The notes beneath the pieces were generated by a model. The model was not told the origin of the DNA, made no database searches, and was given only the letters and a program-made list of their open reading frames with translations. DNA of 64,000 bases, taken from assembly GCF_002407605.1 (NCBI RefSeq), contig NZ_NXGV01000003.1:556837-620836 (forward strand). The letters run 5' to 3'. This document shows positions 1 to 9,361 of the stretch, piece by piece. How positions within the stretch are numbered: the stretch's first letter is position 1; the number at the start of each line of letters is the position of its first letter. Source of the DNA: Marinobacter sp. ANT_B65 (lineage in GTDB: Bacteria > Pseudomonadota > Gammaproteobacteria > Pseudomonadales > Oleiphilaceae). Made by a program: the position numbers and the translations under genes.

Positions 1-54
1 ATGGCCATGATGCACCGGGTCGAAGGTACCGCCGTAAATCACATGCATCGCCAT
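1..54 (-). CDS. nadD: NadD, nicotinate-nucleotide adenylyltransferase (N-terminal fragment, cut by window edge)
   Basis: Only the first 18 codons lie in the window. Read on the minus strand from the ATG at 54 they give a short beta strand followed by GGTFDPVHHGH, the nucleotide-binding signature of NadD-type nucleotidyltransferases, which adenylate nicotinate mononucleotide in NAD synthesis. The start overlaps the proA stop codon by one base (TGATG), and proA-nadD is a common gammaproteobacterial gene pair. A second ATG at 48 is an alternative start. The rest of the gene lies to the left of the window. Confidence 0.85.
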   Translation of the reverse strand, partial: MAMHVIYGGTFDPVHHGH

Positions 55-1310
55 CAGGCCCGGATGTGGCCATCGCCAAACACAACGTATTTTTGCGAGG
101 TCAGACCCTCCAGACCAACAGGGCCGCGGGCGTGTATTTTGTCTGTGGAGATACCAATCTCGGCACCCAGACCGTACTCGAAACCATCGGCAAAACGCGT
201 TGATGCGTTGACCATCACCGAGCTTGAATCAACTTCCGTGATAAATCGCCGGGCACGGGTGTAGTTCTCTGTGATTATGCTGTCGGTATGCTGGGAGCTG
301 TATCGATTAATGTGATCAATGGCTCCATCCAGCCCATCCACTACGCGGATGGCGAGCACCGGAGCCAGATATTCCGCCTCCCAGTCGGCTTCTGTAGCAG
401 GCTTTATATCTGCAAGTATCTCCAGGGTCTGCTCACACCCTCGCAACTCAACACCCTTTTCAATAAACGCTGAGCCCAGAAGCGGCAGCATGTCGGCAGC
501 GACTTCCTCGTCTACCAGCAGGGTTTCCATGGTATTGCAGGTACCATAGCGGTGGGTTTTTGCATTAACAGCTACACGCAATGCCTTTTCCGGATCAGCA
601 TGGCTGTCTATGTAAACGTGACACACACCATCGAGGTGCTTGATTACAGGCACACGTGCATCCCGGCTTATGCGCTCGATCAGCCCCTTCCCACCTCTGG
701 GCACAATCACATCAACGTACTCAGGCATGGTAATGAGTTCGCCAACAGCAGCTCTGTCGGTAGTTTTGATAACCTGCACTGCGGATTCCGGCAACCCGGC
801 CTCAGCAAGCCCCCGGGCCAGGCACACGGCAATGGCCTGATTGGAATGAATGGATTCTGACCCACCCCGCAAAATACTGGCATTCCCGGACTTCAGACAA
901 AGACTTGCAGCCTCAACAGTCACATTGGGACGGGACTCATAGATAATACCGATGACACCTAATGGCACACGCATTTTCCCGACCTGAATCCCGGAGGGGC
1001 GATAGGTCATGTCGGTAATTGCACCAATAGGGTCGGGTAGAGAAGCCACCTGACGAAGCCCCTCTATCATGGCATCAACACGCGCCGGCGTGAGCTCAAG
1101 CCGGTCAAGCATGGCAGCATCCAGGCCACTCTCTTTCCCGTTCGCAAGATCGCGGGCATTTGCTTCAGCCATCTCACTACGGGCGGCGTCCAGAGCATCG
1201 GCGGTGGCCAGAAGCGCACGATTCCGCACCTCGGTCGTTGAACGGGCAACAAGCGTCGCCGCTGCCCGGGCCCGCTGCCCCACTTCGGTCATATAAGCTG
1301 CAATATCCAT
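54..1310 (-). CDS. proA: ProA, gamma-glutamyl phosphate reductase
   Basis: Cytoplasmic NADPH-dependent reductase that converts gamma-glutamyl phosphate to glutamate-5-semialdehyde, the second step of proline synthesis. The 418-residue length matches the family. The aldehyde-dehydrogenase fold is evident, with the nucleophilic cysteine at about residue 258 in the RYGTCN context and the IYESRPNVT segment near 123-131. The ATG start has an AGGT element about 7 bases upstream. It is transcribed leftward into nadD with a one-base overlap, so the two are probably cotranscribed. The 134-base gap to its right is shared with the divergent GGDEF-like gene and must hold both promoters. Confidence 0.97.
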   Translation of the reverse strand: MDIAAYMTEVGQRARAAATLVARSTTEVRNRALLATADALDAARSEMAEANARDLANGKESGLDAAMLDRLELTPARVDAMIEGLRQVASLPDPIGAITDMTYRPSGIQVGKMRVPLGVIGIIYESRPNVTVEAASLCLKSGNASILRGGSESIHSNQAIAVCLARGLAEAGLPESAVQVIKTTDRAAVGELITMPEYVDVIVPRGGKGLIERISRDARVPVIKHLDGVCHVYIDSHADPEKALRVAVNAKTHRYGTCNTMETLLVDEEVAADMLPLLGSAFIEKGVELRGCEQTLEILADIKPATEADWEAEYLAPVLAIRVVDGLDGAIDHINRYSSQHTDSIITENYTRARRFITEVDSSSVMVNASTRFADGFEYGLGAEIGISTDKIHARGPVGLEGLTSQKYVVFGDGHIRA

Positions 1311-1444
1311 CCCTTTACCTTATGTGTTTGCTGCCAGAATTCATGAATAAGCGCCTAACTTTACCTTTCCCGTTTCAAGTACGCACCCCAAACGGATATT
1401 ATACCGCTACGGTACAACGGGAACCCCGAAAAAGGACGAATACC

Positions 1445-2458
1445 ATGGCCCAGACGGCCGAAAAGTTTTTGCTGAACCGGTTATCACACGCCAGCCTTGC
1501 ATTTTTCGTGGTCGTGGCCGTGTTATGCGCAATATTTGGAGAGCTGCTCACTGCTGCAAGTGCCGCTGCTGCAGCCGGCATCATTATCAGCGGGCGCAGT
1601 TTTCAGTCCGGGCGCGAGGTCAGCCCGTGGCCAACAATTCAAAAACTGTTTTTTGCGGCACTGATATTACTGCTTATGACAAGCTTCTGGACAGGCCCAT
1701 GGGCGCTCAGCCACTGGCTTTATGGCCTGGTGCTGGTTGCTTTTGCGCTGGTTTCACGAGGAATCGCAACCCTGATCACTGTGGTCATAGTCGTCCTTGC
1801 AATGGCTGCGGCACACTGGGCAGAGGGTATTGCTGACCGCCACCAAATGATCAGTGCGTTTCTGCTGACCATTATGCTTTCTGCCGTGCTGATATTCCTG
1901 CGGGACTATAAAACCCGCCAGTTGGCCCCTCTCAGGCGTACAGACGAGCTCACCCAGGCTGCCAGCCGCGAATATCTTTCTGCAGACCTGCATAAGGAAA
2001 TCCAGCGCAGCGAGCGCGAGGGAACTGACATGTCCATCATCATGGTCGGTCTCGACGCCCATGCCAGTGACAACGACCCGGACGAAGACATCCGCTCAAT
2101 TCTTCCACGGATCGGGCGCTTCCTGCACTCTCAAATACGGGATTTCGATACTTATTACCGGGCAGCAGATCTGCAGTTTCTGGTGATTTTGCCAGGTATA
2201 GCCACCCAGGAGGCCATCACTCAGGCTGAAACAATCCGCAAAGGGCTTGGCTCCCTGCTGGAAGCCCATGGTATGAACCTGACTGTCAGCACAGGTATCG
2301 CCGGATTAAACATCGGAGATGACGCAAACAGTTTGCATCAGAGTGCAGCTAACGCGCTGAGACGCGCACAGCAACAGGGTGGCAACCGCACTCAGGCCTA
2401 TAGCTCCCGGACTCCCACCACCAGAGCCCAACCAAATGCTGAAGGATCTGCGCCATGA
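1445..2458 (+). CDS. Membrane protein with degenerate GGDEF domain retaining an RxxD I-site
   Basis: About 337 residues. The N-terminal half (roughly residues 10-155) has about five hydrophobic segments, followed by a GGDEF-like domain (about 160-315). The catalytic signature is replaced by ADLQF at 241-245, so cyclase activity is unlikely. Five residues before it, RDFD at 232-235 matches the RxxD inhibitory site that binds c-di-GMP in diguanylate cyclases and in degenerate receptors such as PelD. The ATG at 1445 is chosen over in-frame upstream codons because those run through the divergent proA gene. The stop overlaps the next start by 4 bases (ATGA). A receptor role is inference; the degenerate active site is directly visible. 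Confidence 0.8.
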   Translation: MAQTAEKFLLNRLSHASLAFFVVVAVLCAIFGELLTAASAAAAAGIIISGRSFQSGREVSPWPTIQKLFFAALILLLMTSFWTGPWALSHWLYGLVLVAFALVSRGIATLITVVIVVLAMAAAHWAEGIADRHQMISAFLLTIMLSAVLIFLRDYKTRQLAPLRRTDELTQAASREYLSADLHKEIQRSEREGTDMSIIMVGLDAHASDNDPDEDIRSILPRIGRFLHSQIRDFDTYYRAADLQFLVILPGIATQEAITQAETIRKGLGSLLEAHGMNLTVSTGIAGLNIGDDANSLHQSAANALRRAQQQGGNRTQAYSSRTPTTRAQPNAEGSAP

Positions 2459-3453
2459 CAGAAACGCGGCTGAGAACCTGGACGCACAGTGTTGGCTATG
2501 GCCTGGCCACACTGTTCATTTCCACTTTGGCACTGCAAAACCTTCGCTATGGTTTTTACGAGCTTTTCTACCTGGCCGCCGGCATGGCTACCCTTACGCT
2601 TGCGGGTGTTGCCTATACGTTCATCAGCCGCCGGCATCAACTCTCTGCCCCCGGCCACCTGATTATTCTCTCCGGCCTGAACAGCGGCCTTCTGGCGGCC
2701 ATGCTGACAATGAACAGTACAGGCATTACCCACTGGGCCATGCCTCTGCTGGTGCTTAACCTGTTGATACTGCCACTCCGCCAGGCGCTGGCGCTGTCCC
2801 TGCTCCTGCTTACCCCTATGAGCATTCTGCTCTTTGTGAAGCAGCCACCCGCAGACGCTCTCACTGCTATCAGCGGCCTGCTCATTGTCCTGACGGTCGC
2901 GGCACTTTACATCTGGAACTACGACCATATGGCACAGTCCGCAGAGGACCTTGCCATTACTGACCCGGTTACAGGCGCCCACAACGCCCGCTTTCTCGAC
3001 GAAACACTGCAAAAAGAAATCAGCAGGGCAATCGCCACCGGCCACAGTCTTTCAGTGATCAACCTGACCATAGACTACGCTGACGAGGCGACCGATCTCC
3101 ACGGCAAACCGGGTATGCAGGGGTTATTTTACAACATGACCCAGCATCTGTTCGGAGTAATACGTGCAGGCGACACGCTGTACACCCTGAACGACTCAGA
3201 GTTCTTCCTGATCCTGCCGTTTACTCCAGAAGAAGGCGCACGCGTCATTGCCGAGCGCATAAGGCGCACCATCTCCGAGACCCACTGGCCGTTAATCGGG
3301 AAAGCTACGGTAAGCCTGGGCTGCACAACACGCAGCAGTAGTGACACCCGCGCCGACACACTTCGAAACCGCGCGTATCAGGCGATGCTTGAAGCCCGCC
3401 GTCGCGGAGCTGACTCTGCCTGGTTCAGCCCGGGAGAGACACTCCGTACATGA
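2455..3453 (+). CDS. Second membrane protein with degenerate GGDEF domain retaining an RxxD I-site
   Basis: About 332 residues. The first roughly 160 residues contain five or six hydrophobic segments. A GGDEF-like domain then opens with a recognisable DPVTGAHNARF element (canonical D-LTG--NRR). The signature is NDSEF at 246-250 instead of GGDEF, so catalysis is doubtful, while RAGD at 237-240 sits at the correct five-residue distance for an I-site. It is coupled by ATGA overlaps to the similar gene before it and to the DedA-PAP2 gene after it. The two GGDEF-like proteins share architecture and may be diverged tandem duplicates. Their partners or outputs are not known. Confidence 0.8.
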   Translation: MTETRLRTWTHSVGYGLATLFISTLALQNLRYGFYELFYLAAGMATLTLAGVAYTFISRRHQLSAPGHLIILSGLNSGLLAAMLTMNSTGITHWAMPLLVLNLLILPLRQALALSLLLLTPMSILLFVKQPPADALTAISGLLIVLTVAALYIWNYDHMAQSAEDLAITDPVTGAHNARFLDETLQKEISRAIATGHSLSVINLTIDYADEATDLHGKPGMQGLFYNMTQHLFGVIRAGDTLYTLNDSEFFLILPFTPEEGARVIAERIRRTISETHWPLIGKATVSLGCTTRSSSDTRADTLRNRAYQAMLEARRRGADSAWFSPGETLRT

Positions 3454-4901
3454 ACAGCGTCTGGCTTACGGATCTGGCCGCGTGGCTTAGTGCCAACCCG
3501 GGATGGTTATCGCTCGCGCTGTTCAGTACTGCTTTTGTTGAATCTCTCGCGGTTGCAGGCATTATCGTGCCAGGCGTTGCAGTCCTGTTCGCCATTGCCG
3601 CTCTGGCTTCCCAGACTGGCATGCCGCTGATAGCGGTACTGATTTGGGCCGGGCTCGGGGCAATTGCGGGAGACACGGTAAGCTTTGCGATTGGCAGACT
3701 TTTTCAGGGCCGGCTGGCAAGTGTGTGGCCGCTGAGCCGTCATCCTGAACTGATTGCCAAAGGCGAACACTTCTTCCATAGCCACGGAGGCAAAAGTGTC
3801 ATTATCGGGCGCTTTGTAGGACCGATCCGGCCGGTGATCCCGCTGATAGCCGGTGCCCTTCTGATGCCCTGGCGCCGTTTTCTGGCCTTCAACATTGGGT
3901 CAGCCATTGGCTGGGCACCGGTTTACATTTTGCCAGGTTTTCTGGTGGGTAGCGCTCTCGCGAGCGAGGTGCAGCCGCCACCTCACTTTTACCTGGTTAC
4001 CGGCATCAGTCTCGCGACTCTGGCGGCAATCTACGTCATTCTTTTTCGCTTCCAGCTTGGCCTCGCTGAAAATAGCCGGCTTTATCTCTGGCTGCAGCGG
4101 AAGATGGCCCAGTATGACGCCACCCACCGCTTCTGGCGCCTTTACACCAATAAGCGCCCGGCACATGAGGGAGAGTTCCCTCTAGCCTCGCTGATGCTGG
4201 CTTTCGGCTCCTTTGCCCTGTTTGTTTTCTGGAGCCAGCTTACTGTCATGACAGACATAATCGAGCCTTTCGATCAACTGACCCTGCAATGGTTCAGTGA
4301 TTTACGCAGGCCATTACTTGATGCACCCGCCATAGCTGCCACACTTATGGGCGACCCGCCGGTTCTTGCGGCAGCGGCAGTACTTGTATGCCTGGCACTG
4401 GCGTTCCGGGGCCACTACGCGGCCGCCGCTCATATCCTGCTAGCCGGAGTTATGACCACTGTGCTCGTCTGGGGCCTGAAATCTGCGATCGGCATAGAGC
4501 GCCCGGACCAGGTTGTAAGCCCGCCTTCATCCGGTTCTTTTCCCAGCGGACATACTACTGGCATCACCGTCCTTGTTACGCTGCTGGCCAGCTTCGTCGC
4601 TGCAGAAACCCGCAAGCGCAGACGCTGGCAAACCTACATACTGATCTCGTTACCACTGATTCCTGTAGCCCTGAGCCGGCTCTATCTGGGCGTTCACTGG
4701 TTCAGCGATATTGTGGGGGGGCTATTACTTGGGCTGGCAATTACCGGCGCGACAAGGGCCAGTTTCAGCCGGTTTGACAGAGTTCCTATCGCTCCGGATG
4801 TAGTGACTGTTTCGGCAGCACTGGCCTGGCTGATTTTCTGCGGGAGCTACATCTGGCTATTGTGGCCTGACGCCATCCAGAAATATGCGCCGGCTCTGTA
4901 A
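3450..4901 (+). CDS. DedA-family membrane protein fused to PAP2 phosphatase
   Basis: A 483-residue two-domain membrane protein. Residues about 1-200 are DedA/SNARE-associated type, with the conserved GRFVGPIRPVIP segment; family members have been implicated in recycling undecaprenyl phosphate or phospholipids across the membrane. Residues about 250-470 form a PAP2 acid phosphatase with all three motifs: K344-x6-R351-P352, P365-S366-G367-H368, and S409-R410-x5-H416-x3-D420. The set predicts an active lipid phosphate phosphatase, for example on undecaprenyl pyrophosphate or phosphatidic acid. It overlaps the upstream GGDEF-like gene by 4 bases, which suggests translational coupling. The fusion joins a lipid carrier/flippase-type module to its phosphatase; the substrate is inference. 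Confidence 0.9.
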   Translation: MNSVWLTDLAAWLSANPGWLSLALFSTAFVESLAVAGIIVPGVAVLFAIAALASQTGMPLIAVLIWAGLGAIAGDTVSFAIGRLFQGRLASVWPLSRHPELIAKGEHFFHSHGGKSVIIGRFVGPIRPVIPLIAGALLMPWRRFLAFNIGSAIGWAPVYILPGFLVGSALASEVQPPPHFYLVTGISLATLAAIYVILFRFQLGLAENSRLYLWLQRKMAQYDATHRFWRLYTNKRPAHEGEFPLASLMLAFGSFALFVFWSQLTVMTDIIEPFDQLTLQWFSDLRRPLLDAPAIAATLMGDPPVLAAAAVLVCLALAFRGHYAAAAHILLAGVMTTVLVWGLKSAIGIERPDQVVSPPSSGSFPSGHTTGITVLVTLLASFVAAETRKRRRWQTYILISLPLIPVALSRLYLGVHWFSDIVGGLLLGLAITGATRASFSRFDRVPIAPDVVTVSAALAWLIFCGSYIWLLWPDAIQKYAPAL

Positions 4902-4906
4902 AACCA

Positions 4907-5485
4907 TTAACCCTCGTCCAGAGCCTCAAGCAGCCCCTGCAGACGCTCCAGGCGCGCAAGGGGATCCTGCATTTCCAGCAGGCTCTGCTTTTCCTTCATA
5001 TCCAGCGGCAGCAACTCGGTCAACCGCCAGCTGACATCACGGGCATCCCCATAATCGACTCGCATACCCAGCCCATCAATAACCGGGTGCTGAAAAAGTG
5101 CACGCAACACAGATGGCAGTTCATGAAAAGCCGCGGGGACATTTTCACAAGCTTCTTCAGGCAGAAGCGCGACCTCGCCAAGGTTTAGCCCATCACTCTG
5201 CTGCCAGCTTTGCGCGATCGCAACTTTAGCTTCGCCTTCTACGGTAATCCCCAACAAACCGTTATCCAGTTGCTGAAAATCGATAATCCGCACATAGGTG
5301 CCAATTTCACAGAAAGACGCAACACGGCCAGTTTCTGCGCCATCACGCAGCAGAGATATAACAAACCCCTGATCATCCTTCAGACAGCGGGCCAGCATAT
5401 CAATGTAGCGCGGCTCAAACAGCTGCAATGGAATCCTGCCACCAGGCAGCACAATTGAGCCAAGAGGAAAAATCGGGGCTTTCAT
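4907..5485 (-). CDS. LON substrate-binding-domain protein
   Basis: The 192-residue protein resembles only the N-terminal domain of Lon protease, without the AAA+ or peptidase parts. It opens with IFPLGSIVLPGG and LQLFEPRYIDM, typical of stand-alone LON-domain proteins. Its role is unknown; such proteins are thought to bind proteins. The ATG at 5485 overlaps the stop of the upstream HDOD gene by 4 bases (ATGA), so the pair is translationally coupled. It converges with the DedA-PAP2 gene, leaving only 5 bases between the stops. Confidence 0.88.
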   Translation of the reverse strand: MKAPIFPLGSIVLPGGRIPLQLFEPRYIDMLARCLKDDQGFVISLLRDGAETGRVASFCEIGTYVRIIDFQQLDNGLLGITVEGEAKVAIAQSWQQSDGLNLGEVALLPEEACENVPAAFHELPSVLRALFQHPVIDGLGMRVDYGDARDVSWRLTELLPLDMKEKQSLLEMQDPLARLERLQGLLEALDEG

Positions 5486-6738
5486 CGAATGGATAACAAT
5501 TGCTGAACCTCATCAACCCTTGCCCGCGCTTCAGTCAGAAGCTCAAGACTACGAGATGCGTTCAATTCAAGATCGCCGAGCCTGCGGTATGCTGGCACCT
5601 GATCAAACGGAGGCAGACCTTTGCTCTGATTCGAACCAATCATGGCATGGAGCTGCGCAACGATCACCACATCCACCAACTGCGGCTCTGTCTCCCGGCT
5701 TTCATATCCCCAGTCTTCCGCATGCCGAACAGCATCTATAAATGCACGAGGGAAAGACCAGCTCTCCAGAACCGCTGTCCCGACATCTGCCCGAAGCTCA
5801 CTGATGGCATTCTGCAGATTTGCGTCGTCGGCAAACAGGTTTACATGATGCTCCGCCTGTACCAGAACCGGCACTATACCTATGTCATGAAGGAGGCCTG
5901 CCAGCAGCGCCTCCTCCGGGTTAAGCCGGGTAGCATGGTCGGCCAGCACCCAGCACAGCGCCGCCACTTCACGGGAATGCCGCCAAAGCCTTTCCATCTC
6001 TTTCTGTAGCGATGGCTGGCGACTCTTGAACACCTCCCTCATGGAAAACACAGTCACAAGCTGTCGCGTCGTTCTCATTCCCAGGCGAATGACCGACTCC
6101 CGGACATTACGGACATCACTGAACCCACGGTAAAGCGGGCTATTACAGGCCCGAACCAGCTTGGCCGCTATGGAGGGGTCAGCTGACACAGCTGTGGCCA
6201 CCTGATCTGCTGTTGAATCCTCCCTGTCCACCATGCGCCGCACTTTCCAGGCAACATCAGGGACACTGGGCAGCTTAAGCTGATTGGACCGAAGCTCCGC
6301 GTAGAATTCCATCAAAAGATGGTGTTCTTCACTTTCTCCGCCATCACTGCCTTCACCCGAATCCATCTCAACCTGGGCAACTGGAGCAGCCCGCAACAGT
6401 TGGTTGAGAACATCCTGCTCTACAACAAGAAATTCACACGAAGTTACAGCGGTACCTTCGTACATCCTTGGTTGCAGTCTGGCAATAGGGTTCAGGGCCT
6501 TCTCGGTTTCGGCTTCAACAAGAGTTCTGCGACCATCTACAGATTCCAGTTCTACTTTCCCGGTTACCAGAAAATAGTCCAGACCATCCCGCACGCCGCG
6601 TTCCAGTACTCGTTGACCAGGGCCATGAGTTCTGCGTTCAGCGCGACTCGCCAGTAAAACCAGCTGATCATCGGTCAACCGGTTTAGCGGCTGAAACTCT
6701 TTCAGACGACGTAGCGGCAGGCTTTCCTGGCTCGCCAT
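5482..6738 (-). CDS. Cyclic-nucleotide-binding-like and HDOD domain signalling protein
   Basis: 418 residues. Residues about 10-115 resemble a cyclic-nucleotide-binding (Crp-type) beta roll. An acidic Ser/Gly/Glu-rich linker lies near 120-135, and an HDOD domain covers about 145-345 with a GLLHDIG element. HDOD proteins are regulators that mostly lack phosphohydrolase activity. The start is the ATG at 6738, because AAGGAG lies 7 bases upstream; an in-frame start 24 bases earlier has no such site. It is coupled to the LON-domain gene by ATGA. It is divergent from ilvD across 164 bases. Confidence 0.87.
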   Translation of the reverse strand: MASQESLPLRRLKEFQPLNRLTDDQLVLLASRAERRTHGPGQRVLERGVRDGLDYFLVTGKVELESVDGRRTLVEAETEKALNPIARLQPRMYEGTAVTSCEFLVVEQDVLNQLLRAAPVAQVEMDSGEGSDGGESEEHHLLMEFYAELRSNQLKLPSVPDVAWKVRRMVDREDSTADQVATAVSADPSIAAKLVRACNSPLYRGFSDVRNVRESVIRLGMRTTRQLVTVFSMREVFKSRQPSLQKEMERLWRHSREVAALCWVLADHATRLNPEEALLAGLLHDIGIVPVLVQAEHHVNLFADDANLQNAISELRADVGTAVLESWSFPRAFIDAVRHAEDWGYESRETEPQLVDVVIVAQLHAMIGSNQSKGLPPFDQVPAYRRLGDLELNASRSLELLTEARARVDEVQQLLSIR

Positions 6739-6902
6739 AAACAATCTCCTTAATGAGATCAAAGCAGGGCGTTAATTTGTGATATCTGTTACCTATTGTA
6801 ACCAGCATGCGGGAAAACAACCATGCGCACGGGAGCTAATCTGGTATCCTTTACGGTCTAATCAGTCCTCATCACGTATTTATACAGAGAGATCAGAGCA
6901 CC

Positions 6903-8738
6903 ATGCCTCAGTATCGTTCGCGGACATCCACCGCAGGTCGCAACATGGCCGGCGCGCGCGCCCTCTGGCGCGCAACCGGCATGAAAGATAACGATTTCGG
7001 CAAACCAATTATTGCCGTTGCCAACTCCTTTACCCAGTTTGTGCCTGGACACGTCCACCTCAAAGATCTGGGACAGCTCGTGTGCCGCGAAATCGAGGCC
7101 TCAGGTGGTGTAGCCAAAGAGTTCAACACCATCGCAGTAGATGATGGCATCGCCATGGGTCACGACGGCATGCTCTATTCCCTGCCATCCCGCGAAATAA
7201 TCGCTGACTCTGTTGAATATATGGTAAATGCCCATTGCGCAGACGCGCTGGTGTGCATTTCCAACTGCGATAAAATAACACCGGGTATGCTGATGGCCGC
7301 CATGCGCCTGAACATTCCGACCATCTTCGTTTCCGGCGGCCCTATGGAGGCTGGCAAGACCAAGCTATCCGAGCACAAACTGGACCTGGTCGACGCGATG
7401 GTTATTGCCGCAGACCCCACCGCCGATGATGAAACAGTTGCAGAGTATGAGCGCAGCGCCTGCCCCACTTGCGGCTCTTGCTCGGGCATGTTTACTGCAA
7501 ACTCCATGAACTGCCTGGCCGAAGCCATTGGCCTGGCCCTGCCCGGCAATGGCTCTATGCTGGCCACCCATGCCGACCGGGAGCAGCTATTCCTGAAAGC
7601 CGGCCGCCAGATTGTAGAGAACGCGAAGCGCTACTACGAACAGGATGATGACAGCGTTCTGCCGAGAAACATTGCCTCCATGGGAGCATTCGAGAACGCC
7701 ATGATTATGGATATCGCCATGGGCGGATCCACCAACACCATTCTGCACCTGCTGGCTGCCGCACAGGAAGGCGGGGTGCCATTCACCCTGAATGAGATTG
7801 ATCAACTTTCCCGGCGAGTGCCTCAGTTATGCAAAGTGGCACCGAACTCCCCCAAATACCACATGGAGGACGTGCACCGGGCCGGTGGCATTATGGGGAT
7901 TATCGGAGAACTGGAACGCGGAGGCCTGATCAATACCGATCTGCCCACAGTTCATAGCAAAACCATGAAAGAAGCTCTGGAAACCTGGGACATCATGCGC
8001 ACCCCACCTCCAGAGGTTGTTGAGTTCTATAAAGCCGGACCCGCTGGCATTCCAACCCAGACGGCCTTTAGCCAGAACACCCGCTGGCCAAGCCTGGACG
8101 GTGATCGTGAGACAGGCTGTATCCGGTCCGTCGAGCATGCATACAGTTCCGAGGGCGGTCTGGCCGTTCTGTACGGAAACATCGCCGTTGACGGCTGCGT
8201 AGTAAAAACCGCAGGTGTAGACGAGAGCATCTACGTATTTGAAGGCGTAGCCCGGGTCTTTGAGAGCCAGGACTCCGCCGTTGCGGGCATACTGGCTGAC
8301 GAAGTCAAATCCGGCGAAGTGGTCATTATCCGCTACGAAGGTCCTAAAGGCGGTCCGGGCATGCAGGAAATGCTATACCCGACCAGCTACCTCAAGTCCA
8401 AAGGGCTGGGCAAAGAGTGTGCTCTGCTGACCGACGGACGATTCTCGGGCGGCACATCAGGACTTTCCATCGGCCATGCTTCTCCGGAAGCTGCGGCTGG
8501 CGGGGCTATCGGGCTGATTGAAAACGGCGACCGGATCCTTATCGATATTCCCCAGAGGTCTATCAATGTTCAGCTGGACCAGAAGGAGCTTGATCGTCGC
8601 CGTGCAGCGCGGGATGCGAAGGGCTGGAAGCCGGAGCTACCCAGAAAGCGTGCAGTATCAGCAGCACTGAAAGCCTATGCACTGCTGGCTACAAGTGCTG
8701 ACAAAGGAGCTGTAAGAGATCTGGAAAAGCTCGATTAA
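6903..8738 (+). CDS. ilvD: IlvD, dihydroxy-acid dehydratase
   Basis: Cytoplasmic iron-sulfur dehydratase that forms the 2-oxo acid precursors of valine, isoleucine and, through oxoisovalerate, leucine and pantothenate. The 611-residue length matches the family. Cluster-ligand cysteines are visible at C122 in the SNCDKITPG context and in the CPTCGSC cluster at 187-193. The C-terminal half has the [13 protein letters not shown] signature. It stands alone and is followed 14 bases later by a strong bidirectional terminator. leuA, of the same branched-chain pathway, is about 53 kb away in this window, so the genes are not clustered. Confidence 0.98.
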   Translation: MPQYRSRTSTAGRNMAGARALWRATGMKDNDFGKPIIAVANSFTQFVPGHVHLKDLGQLVCREIEASGGVAKEFNTIAVDDGIAMGHDGMLYSLPSREIIADSVEYMVNAHCADALVCISNCDKITPGMLMAAMRLNIPTIFVSGGPMEAGKTKLSEHKLDLVDAMVIAADPTADDETVAEYERSACPTCGSCSGMFTANSMNCLAEAIGLALPGNGSMLATHADREQLFLKAGRQIVENAKRYYEQDDDSVLPRNIASMGAFENAMIMDIAMGGSTNTILHLLAAAQEGGVPFTLNEIDQLSRRVPQLCKVAPNSPKYHMEDVHRAGGIMGIIGELERGGLINTDLPTVHSKTMKEALETWDIMRTPPPEVVEFYKAGPAGIPTQTAFSQNTRWPSLDGDRETGCIRSVEHAYSSEGGLAVLYGNIAVDGCVVKTAGVDESIYVFEGVARVFESQDSAVAGILADEVKSGEVVIIRYEGPKGGPGMQEMLYPTSYLKSKGLGKECALLTDGRFSGGTSGLSIGHASPEAAAGGAIGLIENGDRILIDIPQRSINVQLDQKELDRRRAARDAKGWKPELPRKRAVSAALKAYALLATSADKGAVRDLEKLD

Positions 8739-8752
8739 TCCGGATTCTTATA

Positions 8753-8789
8753 TAAAAAAAACCGCGCAGGCCACCTGCGCGGTTTTTTT
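8753..8789. terminator. Bidirectional rho-independent terminator between ilvD and the converging small gene
   Basis: Nine-base-pair stem CCGCGCAGG/CCTGCGCGG (8762-8770 with 8774-8782), three-base loop CCA, seven T after it and a run of A before it. The flanking A and T tracts let it act for ilvD on the plus strand and for the leftward gene at 8840-9229. Confidence 0.93.
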
Positions 8790-8839
8790 ATACTTCAGAA
8801 TATCGCAGGGCATCCACCCCTTAAAAACATGGCTGCCGG

Positions 8840-9229
8840 TCAGAATAACGACCAGCCACCACCCTCTTTTTCCTTAACCGCGCCTTCCTCGGCAGGTTTT
8901 GACTTACCAGCTGCTGACTGAACATTTTCAGGCTGGCGAGAAGGAGCAACTGCTGCAACCTGAACATTAATCATGCCCAGCGCTTTTTTTGTTGCCTCAT
9001 CCAGAATCCCGTTTGCCTGAAGACCATTATCTTTCTGGAAACGAGATAGTTCGGACCGGGTTGCGTCATCCATTCCGGAATCCACATTCACGATATTATA
9101 TCCTGCTCCGTACAGAGCATTCTTGAGCGCAACCGTCTCATCGGCGAACACTGCAGGCGTATAACCCAACACCATTGCCGTGCCGGCTGCGAGCGCAAAA
9201 TAACCCATACGGGTGACCGTGTTTTTCAT
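8840..9229 (-). CDS. Small exported protein with a peptidoglycan-binding-like domain
   Basis: 129 residues from the ATG at 9229, chosen because GGTGAGG lies just upstream and because this start places a signal peptide (about residues 1-28, hydrophobic core then AVFADE) at the N-terminus. Residues about 30-85 resemble a PG_binding_1 three-helix module, with the SELSRFQKDNGLQANGILDEAT pattern covering about 52-73. The C-terminus is Lys/Glu/Gly-rich and of low complexity. It is predicted periplasmic and peptidoglycan-associated; there is no enzymatic domain. It converges on the ilvD terminator. Confidence 0.75.
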   Translation of the reverse strand: MKNTVTRMGYFALAAGTAMVLGYTPAVFADETVALKNALYGAGYNIVNVDSGMDDATRSELSRFQKDNGLQANGILDEATKKALGMINVQVAAVAPSRQPENVQSAAGKSKPAEEGAVKEKEGGGWSLF

Positions 9230-9361
9230 GATCCTCACCTGTTGTACTCCTGATATCTCAGTGATATCCGTTTTTTCCTGTCGCGTGGTGCCGATCTCCA
9301 CAGGCTAGGGCGAACAGATAAAAGACTAGCACACTTTCATCTCATGTCGCCTTAGTCGACA

